A stretch of DNA of 11,975 nt from positions 1 through 11,975 of the forward strand of contig JAADIN010000282.1 of the NCBI GenBank assembly GCA_013151315.1. Reading direction: 5' to 3'. Of the stretch, positions 6,664 to 11,975 are shown in pieces. This stretch comes from Planctomycetota bacterium. GTDB taxonomy: Bacteria; Planctomycetota; Planctomycetia; Pirellulales; Lacipirellulaceae. The notes under the pieces were generated by a model, which had not been told where the DNA came from, ran no database searches, and worked only from the letters and a program-made list of their open reading frames with translations. A program made the position numbers and the translations under genes. How positions within the stretch are numbered: position 1 is the stretch's first letter; each line of letters starts with the position of its first letter.

Positions 6664-6676
6664 AAGGAACCCTCCC

Positions 6677-7039
6677 ATGTCGACGACTCTTGAGCAACAA
6701 AAACTGTTACCCGAAGTTTCAGAGTTTCTCGCAAGCGGGCCTCTCAAGGCGATGATCGGCGGCAAAGGCGTTGCCTCGTCAAGCGGTGCCACCTTTAGCA
6801 CCTTCGATCCGGGCTCGGGCGAAAAGCTGGCGGAAATCTGCGACCTGCAAGCCGAGGAAGTCGATCTCGCGGTCGAAACAGGAGCACGCGCTTTCCGCGA
6901 AACTGCCTGGGCCCAACTGCCGGCCAACGAGCGAGGCGCGCTGTTGCACCGCTTTGCCGATGAAATCCAAAATCGTATTGAGATCTTTGCTCAAATCGAA
7001 TCGCTCTTGACGCCGGGAAAATTTATGGACAAGCCGTAG
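6677..7039 (+). CDS. Aldehyde dehydrogenase, N-terminal fragment before the frameshift
   Basis: This frame gives 120 residues from the ATG at 6677 (MSTTLEQQ), which has AAGAAGGA eight bases upstream; a TTG at 6656 is possible but needless. Residues 1-109 match the start of the family: IGGK near residue 33, then FDPGSGEKLAEI and ETAWAQLPANERGALLHRFAD. After residue 109 or so (IESL) the sequence leaves the family and reads LTPGKFMDKP before the TAG at 7037-7039. Alone it has only the first part of the cofactor domain and no catalytic residue, so it cannot be an enzyme. Confidence 0.7.
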   Translation: MSTTLEQQKLLPEVSEFLASGPLKAMIGGKGVASSSGATFSTFDPGSGEKLAEICDLQAEEVDLAVETGARAFRETAWAQLPANERGALLHRFADEIQNRIEIFAQIESLLTPGKFMDKP

Positions 7040-7095
7040 GCGACGTTCAAAATCTTGCCGACACGCTCCGATATTATGCCGACCTTGCCCTGCAC

Positions 7096-8175
7096 GTGCA
7101 GCACCGTACCACCCTGGCAGTGCAAGGGCACGAAGCTTGGCAAGTGCGTCACCCTTGGGGCGTCTGCGGTTTTATTTTCCCTTGGAACTTTCCGTTGCTG
7201 CTAATCGGTTGGGGAATTTCTCCTGCTCTTGCAGCGGGAAACACCGTTGTCATTAAACCGGCCGAAGATACGACTCTTTCAGCTTTGTATTTTGCCAAGG
7301 TTGCTAAAGAAGCAGGGATTCCTGATGGCGTAATCAACGTCGTGACCGGCGTAGGCCCGACTGCCGGCGCCGCATTGGCGGGCAATCCCCAACTGCAACG
7401 GATGTCGTTCACCGGCTCGCCGGAAGTCGGCCGGCTGGTTGCCGAGTCGTGCGCCCGAAACTTGGTCCCTGTCAAACTGGAACTTGGCGGAAAGGGTGCC
7501 GCGGTCGTTTTCGAGGATGTCGACATCGCCGACACGGCCGAAAAGCTCGTTGGAGCCATCACCTTCCACTCCGGCCAAGTTTGCTGCGATGCGACTCGCT
7601 GGATCGTACATAGCAAGATCTACGACCAGTTTGTCGACGAATGCGTGGTTCGCCTAAAGAACATCGAAGTCGGCTACCAGATGAACGGGCAATCGCAAAT
7701 GGGGCCCGTGGTAAGCGAAAAGCAGCGCCAGCGGATTCTCGATTATCTGAAGAAAGGCCAAGCAGGCGGTGCCGAGTTGGTGCTGGAAGGCGGAATCGCC
7801 GAGGTGCCTGGCCGAAAAGGCCACTACGTGAAGCCGGCCCTGTTGGCCGGTTCGCTCGACAACGTGGCCGCCCAAGAAGAAATTTTTGGCCCTGTCGCCT
7901 ACCTCTCGACCTTCGACAACGCCGACCAAGCGATCGAGATGGCCAACAACACCGAATACGGTTTGGCCAACAGCGTTTGGTCGACCGACCTGGGCCGGGC
8001 ATCGCGAGTGGCTGAAGTGCTGTGTGCTGGCAATGCCTGGATCAACGCCCATAACGTGTTCCCGCACGGCGTCCCTTACGGCGGCGTTCACAAAAGCGGC
8101 ATGGGCGGCGGCGTGCTGTCGATCGAAACTCTGATGGACTACTGGCGGACGATGTCGGTGGTACGTCCACTTTAG
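7096..8175 (+). CDS. Aldehyde dehydrogenase, C-terminal fragment after the frameshift
   Basis: The frame is open from before 7009 and has a GTG at 7096 that could serve as a start, although no ribosome binding site precedes it. It holds all the catalytic features: the Asn of PWNFP, the Glu of ELGGKG, the nucleophilic Cys of GQVCC, and EEIFGPV, plus the C-terminal oligomerisation region ending in VVRPL. It would lack the first 140 residues, including part of the NAD-binding fold, so independent activity is doubtful. Family-like sequence continues upstream of the GTG to 7009, which shows that the GTG is not the natural start. The miaE gene follows 57 bases after its stop. Confidence 0.75.
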   Translation: MQHRTTLAVQGHEAWQVRHPWGVCGFIFPWNFPLLLIGWGISPALAAGNTVVIKPAEDTTLSALYFAKVAKEAGIPDGVINVVTGVGPTAGAALAGNPQLQRMSFTGSPEVGRLVAESCARNLVPVKLELGGKGAAVVFEDVDIADTAEKLVGAITFHSGQVCCDATRWIVHSKIYDQFVDECVVRLKNIEVGYQMNGQSQMGPVVSEKQRQRILDYLKKGQAGGAELVLEGGIAEVPGRKGHYVKPALLAGSLDNVAAQEEIFGPVAYLSTFDNADQAIEMANNTEYGLANSVWSTDLGRASRVAEVLCAGNAWINAHNVFPHGVPYGGVHKSGMGGGVLSIETLMDYWRTMSVVRPL

Positions 8176-8232
8176 GCTAGCTGTAGATAAGAATTTACCA
8201 GCACGCAGCGTAGGGAAACGGACTGCCTTTCT

Positions 8233-8808
8233 ATGCTTCACCTGAAATCCCTGACCGATGCGCGCTGGTTTGCGCAAGTCGATGCGCATCTGGACGAAGT
8301 GCTGATCGACCATGCACATTGCGAAAAAAAGGCGGCTGGCACGGCACTGAACCTCATCTTCTATTACGTCGAAGACCGTGAGCTATGTCGGGAAATGACG
8401 GAAATTGTCAACGAAGAGCTTGAGCACTTTCACATGGTGCTCGATTTGCTCGAGCGGCGTGGGATCAAGTTTCGCCGACTCAAGCCAAGCCAGTATGGAC
8501 GCAAGCTGCACGACCTGATTCGCAAGCAAGAACCCGAACGGGCGATCGATCGGCTGCTGGTGGCCGGGCTGATCGAAGCCCGGAGCTGCGAACGGTTCCA
8601 TGCGTTGGCCGAGCATGTCGACGATGCGGAGCTGTCAGAATTCTACCATGGCCTATTTGAGAGCGAAGCGAGGCACCACACCACCTACACGCAACTGGCA
8701 AGGCACTTTGGCACCGAAGAAGTGGTCAATCAGCGGCTGGAGGAGCTTTATGTGGCCGAGGCGGCGATCATCGCCGAGGGCGAGCCGGCTGCGAGAATGC
8801 ATAGTTGA
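8233..8808 (+). CDS. miaE: tRNA-(ms2io6A)-hydroxylase MiaE
   Basis: The 191-residue protein matches MiaE, the non-haem diiron enzyme that hydroxylates the isopentenyl group of ms2i6A37 in tRNA using oxygen. The ferritin-like four-helix ligand set is visible: Glu31 in DHAHCEKKAAG, ExxH in NEELEHFH (Glu62, His65), a Glu in LIEARSCERF (about 115), and ExxxHH-like ESEARHHTTY (about 148-152). The length is normal for the family. The ATG at 8233 is the only sensible start and begins MLHLKSLTD, but no strong ribosome binding site precedes it. It lies 57 bases after the aldehyde dehydrogenase and 24 bases before the possible leader of the next gene, so one message is likely. No miaA or miaB is in view. 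Confidence 0.92.
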   Translation: MLHLKSLTDARWFAQVDAHLDEVLIDHAHCEKKAAGTALNLIFYYVEDRELCREMTEIVNEELEHFHMVLDLLERRGIKFRRLKPSQYGRKLHDLIRKQEPERAIDRLLVAGLIEARSCERFHALAEHVDDAELSEFYHGLFESEARHHTTYTQLARHFGTEEVVNQRLEELYVAEAAIIAEGEPAARMHS

Positions 8809-8820
8809 GGGCTGCGGCTT

Positions 8821-8885
8821 GGGAGGCTACAATGGCCGTTTCTCCCTCCAGATCAACCCTCAAGCAAAAGTGGTCATGTCGATGA
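8821..8885 (+). CDS. Possible 17-codon leader peptide coupled to the dehydrogenase gene
   Basis: GGGAGG (8821-8826) lies five bases before an ATG at 8832 that opens a 17-residue frame, MAVSPSRSTLKQKWSCR. Its TGA at 8883-8885 overlaps the ATG at 8882 as ATGA, the start of the dehydrogenase. This is the best ribosome binding site in the area, better than that of the dehydrogenase itself. The arrangement suggests translational coupling. The peptide has only one Leu, so classical leucine attenuation is not indicated. The overlap could be chance. Confidence 0.35.
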
Positions 8886-9943
8886 AGATTGCGGTAATTG
8901 GTGGCGATGGTACCGGCCCGGAAGTGGTGGCCGAAGGCGTGAAGGTACTCGAAGCAGTCGCGAAAATCGAAGGATTTTCTTACGAACTCACGCACCTCGA
9001 CTGGGGTGGCGATCGGCTCCTCAAAACGGGGGAAGCGCTTCCCGAAGACGGTCTGGAGCAGCTCCGGAAGTTCGATACGATTCTGCTGGGTGCCGTGGGA
9101 CATCCCGAGGTGGCTCCAGGGATTCTCGAGCGCAAGCTTCTGCTCGACCTGCGTTTTGGCCTCGACCAATATATTAATTTGCGGCCCGTCAAACTGTTCC
9201 CCGGCGTCGAGACGCCGCTCAAAGACAAAGGGCCTGACGATATCGACTTTGTGGTCGTGCGAGAAAACACCGAAGATATGTACTGCGGTGCGGGTGGGTT
9301 CATGCACAAAGGCACCCCCAATGAAGTTGCCACGCAAACCGCTATTTACACACGCAAGGGGTGCGAGCGATGCATTCGCTACGCCTTCGAAGCGACCCAA
9401 AAACGGAACAACCCCAAAGGAAAACGGCTGACGCTGGTCGCGAAAACCAACGTCCTGACGACGGGCCACGATCTATGGTGGCGTACGTTCCAAGAAGTGG
9501 CACCCGACTATCCAGATGTCGAGACCGACTACAACCACGTGGACGCCTGCTGCATGTGGATCGTCAAGAACCCGGAATACTACGACGTGATCGTGACGAC
9601 GAATATGTTTGGCGACATCATTACGGATCTATCGGGCATTATCCAAGGCGGGATGGGCGTGGCGGCTGGGGGCAACATCAATCCCGAGCCGGGCGGCGTG
9701 AGTATGTTTGAGCCGATGGGCGGCAGTGCCCCGAAGTACACCGGCACGGGCAAGATCAACCCGATCGCGACGATCAACGCGGTGAGCATGTTGCTCGACC
9801 AAGCGGGCCAAACGGCTGCGGCCGAGCGGGTGATGAGCGCACTCATGCAGGTAACCGCCACGAAGATGAAGAGTCAGAACGCCGGGAAAATGGGATTCAG
9901 CACTAGCGAAGTGGGCGACTTGGTGGTCGACGCGTTGGTATAA
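8882..9943 (+). CDS. Isocitrate/isopropylmalate dehydrogenase family protein
   Basis: This cytoplasmic NAD(P)-dependent beta-decarboxylating dehydrogenase has about 353 residues. Visible marks are GGDGTGPEV near the start, LRFGLDQYINLRPVK with substrate-binding arginines, RENTEDMYCG, the metal-binding Asp of NMFGDIITDLSG, and the nucleotide-binding loop FEPMGGSAPKYTGTGKINP. The length fits 3-isopropylmalate dehydrogenase (leucine synthesis). However, RENTE rather than RELTGG is usual in isocitrate, homoisocitrate and tartrate dehydrogenases, so the substrate stays open and I give no symbol. Start: ATG at 8882 (MKIAVIGG), coupled to the leader; an in-frame ATG at 8876 adds two residues. The open frame extends back to 8600 inside miaE, but that part is not family-like. 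The acetyltransferase follows after 10 bases. Confidence 0.87.
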   Translation: MKIAVIGGDGTGPEVVAEGVKVLEAVAKIEGFSYELTHLDWGGDRLLKTGEALPEDGLEQLRKFDTILLGAVGHPEVAPGILERKLLLDLRFGLDQYINLRPVKLFPGVETPLKDKGPDDIDFVVVRENTEDMYCGAGGFMHKGTPNEVATQTAIYTRKGCERCIRYAFEATQKRNNPKGKRLTLVAKTNVLTTGHDLWWRTFQEVAPDYPDVETDYNHVDACCMWIVKNPEYYDVIVTTNMFGDIITDLSGIIQGGMGVAAGGNINPEPGGVSMFEPMGGSAPKYTGTGKINPIATINAVSMLLDQAGQTAAAERVMSALMQVTATKMKSQNAGKMGFSTSEVGDLVVDALV

Positions 9944-9953
9944 GGCGTGTGCT

Positions 9954-10517
9954 ATGGAAGTTGAAACCCTCGATCTTCGCACGATATCCGATGCTGACGC
10001 TTTGGAAATCGCCGAGCTGCTGGTGCAAGTTTGGCCCAAGTCGGTGAAAACGGTCGCCATTCGACAGCGTCAGCTGATGGAGCTAGGCCAAAAATATGAT
10101 CGGCACGCAGAGTCGGCCCCTCTTTCGTTTATGATCCACGAATCGGGGCTGCTCATTGCCCACTCGGCGGTCTTGCCTCGCTCGATTGGTACCTTGGCAG
10201 GCGATCTGGAAATCGCCGGGCTCACTCGAGTCTGTACCGCTCCCGAGCAGCGTGGCCGAGGCTTGGGCGAGATCATCGTGCGGCCGGTCTTCGACTTGGT
10301 CGATAGCGGGGCCTATCAATTCTCGCTTTTTCAAACCGCCCAGGAGGTAAGGCCGTTCTACGAAAAACTGGGGGCGCGGGTTGTCGAGAATGCGATCGTG
10401 AACTCACTAGATACCGACCACCAAGAATCGCCATTCTGGGATAAGGTTATCATGCGCTACCCTAGCGGCGGCTCATGGCCCGAAGGCGAAATCGATTTGC
10501 GCGGACCAGGATATTGA
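9954..10517 (+). CDS. GNAT-family N-acetyltransferase
   Basis: The 187-residue protein contains the acetyl-CoA-binding motif A, TRVCTAPEQRGRGLGEIIV (about 91-109), where Q-R-G-R-G-L-G matches the Q/RxxGxG/A signature. It also has a late strand-helix region, SLFQTAQEVRPFYEKLGARVV, typical of motif B. Members transfer an acetyl group to amines of small molecules, antibiotics or proteins; the substrate is unknown here. The ATG at 9954 lies 10 bases past the dehydrogenase stop with AAGG about nine bases upstream, so the two are very likely one operon. Its TGA stop at 10515-10517 is the first three bases of the palindrome that separates it from the convergent sigma factor gene. Confidence 0.9.
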   Translation: MEVETLDLRTISDADALEIAELLVQVWPKSVKTVAIRQRQLMELGQKYDRHAESAPLSFMIHESGLLIAHSAVLPRSIGTLAGDLEIAGLTRVCTAPEQRGRGLGEIIVRPVFDLVDSGAYQFSLFQTAQEVRPFYEKLGARVVENAIVNSLDTDHQESPFWDKVIMRYPSGGSWPEGEIDLRGPGY

Positions 10518-10593
10518 GCCGCAACGCGCTAGCGTCGGGCCGCGAAGCGTAGCGGTATGCCCTCACAGCCCGACGCTAGCGCGTTGCGGCTCA
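10515..10593. repeat. Perfect 26-base inverted repeat shared as 3' end by two convergent genes
   Basis: The arms 10515-10540 (TGAGCCGCAACGCGCTAGCG...) and 10568-10593 are perfectly complementary around a 27-base spacer. Each outer TGA is a stop codon: of the acetyltransferase on the plus strand and of the sigma factor on the minus strand. The right arm, with its flanks, is identical over 28 bases to 2928-2955. No T-tract follows the stem, so it is not a standard intrinsic terminator, but such a stem may stop or protect both messages. Confidence 0.9.
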
Positions 10594-11148
10594 CTTCGCT
10601 TGCAACCGAAGTCTCGTTCTGACGCGGCTGAGCATCGGCCCGATGCTGCCCGTCGGCATGCCGGTGGTACGGCTAATTTCTTGGTAACTTTTGCCTTCCA
10701 AGTGAAAGAGTCGCATGACGCGCGCTTCCGAGTCATCGAGTCGATGCAAGAGTTGCTCGACCTCTTCGCGATTCGTCAAGCGACTCTCAACCTCGGACTG
10801 GCTAGCCAAGGCATTCTCCGCCACCTTGCCCAGCGGAGTCGCGGTCCGGTTTTGGAGCAGTTGGCGAACGACTACGCGACGAGCAATAACCGCCAGATAG
10901 GTGGCCAAGCTGCTCTTGCCCTGAAAGCGACGGAGTGCTGCAAAATCGTCTTGCAGCAAGGTGAGCATGACCTCGGCAGCCAGATCTTCGCGGTCGGGGT
11001 TGGAAAGTAAAATCGATCGGCACTGAGCCGTGTGATTGATCACATGCATGACCAAGCCCATAAACCGATCGACAAAATCTCTCCAAGCACGCGGCTGGTT
11101 CGCGAGGCAACGCTGGAGCAGAGTACGATCGATCTCAGATAGAGCCAC
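10591..11148 (-). CDS. ECF-like sigma-70 family RNA polymerase sigma factor
   Basis: The protein of 185 residues has sigma-70 region 2 (DREDLAAEVMLTLLQDDFAALRRFQGKSSLATYLAVIARR, about residues 52-90) and region 4 with its helix-turn-helix (RVMRLFHLEGKSYQEISRTTGMPTGSIGPMLSRVRTRLR). Regions 1 and 3 are missing, as in ECF factors. It would direct RNA polymerase to a small set of promoters. I chose the GTG at 11148 because the conserved part begins at ALSEIDRTLL; another GTG at 11217 would add 23 residues unlike the family. Neither has a good ribosome binding site, since the sequence upstream of 11148 is C/T-rich. No anti-sigma factor is adjacent, so control may be through other genes or transcription. 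It converges on the acetyltransferase. Confidence 0.88.
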   Translation of the reverse strand: MALSEIDRTLLQRCLANQPRAWRDFVDRFMGLVMHVINHTAQCRSILLSNPDREDLAAEVMLTLLQDDFAALRRFQGKSSLATYLAVIARRVVVRQLLQNRTATPLGKVAENALASQSEVESRLTNREEVEQLLHRLDDSEARVMRLFHLEGKSYQEISRTTGMPTGSIGPMLSRVRTRLRLQAK

Positions 11149-11633
11149 GAGGAGGGTAGCCGAAAAGGGAGCAAGTGCCAGGGAAAAGTTGCAGGGATAT
11201 CGATACTGGGGGAACACTTAGACCAATATGGCCGAAACGAGGCTAGCCCAATCTCATGCACCTTCTGAAAGGGCTGCCCAAGCCCGAGCCATCAGGCATG
11301 CCTTTCATGTCTTTTGTGCTACTCCAGCATACCCCTTAATTCTAAATAGCCACGCCCAGCGGAGCAAGCCGACCGTTTTTTGCCTTGAAATGCAGTGCCA
11401 AGAGGGCTATGAGGTGTCCAGGAGATTGGCCAATTGCCGTAAGGCCGTTACGACGGGGGGCAATTCGTTTTCATGAAAATAGGCTGAGCTACTGGTAACC
11501 CCGCAGCGTGAACCCCGTGTTGATGGCGATTTAGACCATCATGGGTTCGCGTGCGAGGTTTTTTTTGTATCGCGACTGGTTGGTGAAAAGGGGAACTCAA
11601 CTACCGCCCGTCGAAGCAGGTGGGTTTGAAAGT

Positions 11634-11669
11634 TTCGTGAGCTACGGACTGAAGTCCTTCGCTCACGAA
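11634..11669. repeat. REP-like hairpin 1
   Basis: TTCGTGAGC pairs with GCTCACGAA over nine bases. After a three-base mismatch, GGACT pairs with AGTCC around a two-base loop. The interrupted stem is typical of repetitive extragenic palindromes; whether it is repeated elsewhere in the genome cannot be seen here. Confidence 0.7.
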
Positions 11670-11696
11670 GAAGTAATGATTCGTAGGGTGGGAGGT

Positions 11697-11746
11697 TCTG
11701 TCGGCGGATTAAGCTTCCCACTTCGGGATGTTTTACCGCCGACAGA
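11697..11746. repeat. REP-like hairpin 2
   Basis: TCTGTCGGCGG at 11697-11707 and CCGCCGACAGA at 11736-11746 form a perfect 11-base-pair stem around a 28-base loop that includes an AAGCTT-CCCACTTCGGG stretch. Confidence 0.65.
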
Positions 11747-11871
11747 TTCACCTCAAACTGGCTTCTCAGGCTCTGTTAAAAACCCGGATGAAAAACTCGG
11801 TGTTCTCCGTGTTTCCGTGGAGCAATTTCTTCCTCGTGAACGGTTACGTAGCCCCCAACCCCGAAGTTTGT

Positions 11872-11932
11872 TCGTAGTTCCGCCTACAGGCGGAAAATGA
11901 CCCTTCAAAACGGCCAAAACAGCGAACTACGA
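11872..11932. repeat. REP-like nested hairpin 3
   Basis: TCGTAGTTC at 11872-11880 is complementary to GAACTACGA at 11924-11932. Overlapping the left arm, TTCCGCCT and AGGCGGAA (11878-11895) form a tight 8-base-pair hairpin with a two-base loop. The two pairings overlap by three bases and would compete. Confidence 0.6.
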
Positions 11933-11975
11933 GCACAACTGGCTCCCAAACGCCCCTCCGAGGAATCCTGGGCAC

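Larger units (their letters stand above)
6208..6676. other. 469-base divergent intergenic region
   Basis: This separates the aldolase-like gene (minus) from the aldehyde dehydrogenase gene (plus), so promoters for both should be here. It contains the imperfect inverted repeat at 6279-6372, an extra copy of ATCTGTGGCT at 6409-6418, a candidate plus-strand promoter at 6528-6557, two short tandem duplications and the ribosome binding site AAGAAGGA at 6661-6668. No gene is evident. Confidence 0.6.
6677..8175 (+). pseudogene. Aldehyde dehydrogenase gene interrupted by a frameshift
   Basis: The two reading frames described below are the N- and C-terminal parts of one NAD(P)-dependent aldehyde dehydrogenase. 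The expected join is ...IESLDAGKIYGQAVGDVQNL..., a normal family sequence. The DNA at 7001-7010 reads TCGCTCTTGA where TCGCTTGA would keep the frame, so there is an extra CT within CTCT at 7004-7007. Without it the gene would encode about 498 residues, the usual family length. Everything else looks intact: PWNFP, the ELGGK glutamate, the GQVCC cysteine and EEIFGPV. The break is therefore recent, an assembly or sequencing error, or, less likely, recoding. If active, the enzyme would oxidise an aldehyde to the acid in the cytoplasm, perhaps a semialdehyde made by the divergent aldolase or dehydratase. Confidence 0.82.
11149..11975. other. Gene-poor right end with REP-like hairpins
   Basis: I see no gene I can defend in this stretch. 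Open frames at 11228-11476 and 11541-11900 (plus) and 11539-11751 (minus) lack ribosome binding sites and family features, and the longest runs through three hairpins. The promoter of the sigma factor gene should be near 11150-11300. A stretch reading GGTGTTCTCCGTGTTTCCGTGG at about 11799-11820 resembles repeats I recall from planctomycete intergenic DNA. Confidence 0.55.

Noticed and set aside
7001..7010. Programmed ribosomal frameshift in the aldehyde dehydrogenase gene
   Set aside because: The required shift is -1 (or +2), but GCTCTTG is not a usable slippery heptamer and no stimulatory stem is obvious; an inserted CT explains it more simply.
8600..8881. Upstream extension of the dehydrogenase frame
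   Set aside because: It overlaps miaE out of frame and its translation does not resemble the family, which starts at MKIAVIGGDG.
11228..11476. Plus-strand open frame of 82 codons divergent from the sigma factor, considered as an anti-sigma partner
   Set aside because: It has no ribosome binding site, no membrane segment or zinc-binding motif, and no coding-like composition.
11465..11560. Possible tRNA suggested by GGTTCG and a GATGG/CCATC stem
   Set aside because: The acceptor, D and T stems cannot be formed together, and there is no proper T loop.
11541..11900. Plus-strand open frame of 119 codons
   Set aside because: It crosses three hairpins, has no ribosome binding site and shows no recognisable motif.

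Overview
The window looks like chromosomal DNA of a planctomycete, probably of the Pirellula/Blastopirellula type. The signs are a moderately GC-rich sequence, wide gaps between short gene clusters, a release-factor-like GGQ protein and a short ECF-like sigma factor of a kind I associate with that group, a Tat-exported sugar-isomerase-like protein, and recurrent palindromic intergenic repeats. This assignment is inference from family recognition; no marker gene is present.

Layout, left to right. Positions 1-87 hold the tail of a plus-strand gene. From 106 to 2766 three minus-strand genes follow: a GGQ release-factor-like protein, a HAD-family phosphatase 35 bases behind it, and, after a 157-base gap, a cysteine-rich TolC-like lipoprotein. 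A 130-base MITE-like element (2846-2975) and a strong intrinsic terminator (2984-3015) separate them from a minus-strand gene (3055-3540) for a secreted, extremely acidic protein built of 17-residue repeats. Further minus-strand genes encode a Tat-exported sugar phosphate isomerase/epimerase-like protein (4031-4951) and a DapA/NAL-superfamily aldolase or dehydratase (5281-6207).

A divergent intergenic region (6208-6676) with a long imperfect inverted repeat and short tandem duplications leads into a plus-strand cluster. It contains an aldehyde dehydrogenase split by a CT dinucleotide insertion (6677-8175), the tRNA hydroxylase MiaE (8233-8808), an isocitrate/isopropylmalate dehydrogenase family enzyme (about 8882-9943, preceded by a possible translated 17-codon leader) and a GNAT acetyltransferase (9954-10517). 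The last of these converges on a minus-strand sigma factor gene (10591-11148). The 79-base palindrome between them supplies the TGA stop codon of both genes. The rest of the window (11149-11975) carries no convincing gene but several REP-like hairpins.

Functional reading: the divergent aldolase/dehydratase and aldehyde dehydrogenase could serve one sugar-acid or hydroxyproline-type oxidation route, and the isomerase-like protein may also belong to carbohydrate metabolism. MiaE, the dehydrogenase and the acetyltransferase are packed closely enough to be co-transcribed. I found no defence system, mobile gene, CRISPR array, tRNA or rRNA. The most unusual items are the acidic repeat protein, the palindrome that ends two convergent genes, the frameshifted aldehyde dehydrogenase and the candidate leader peptide.
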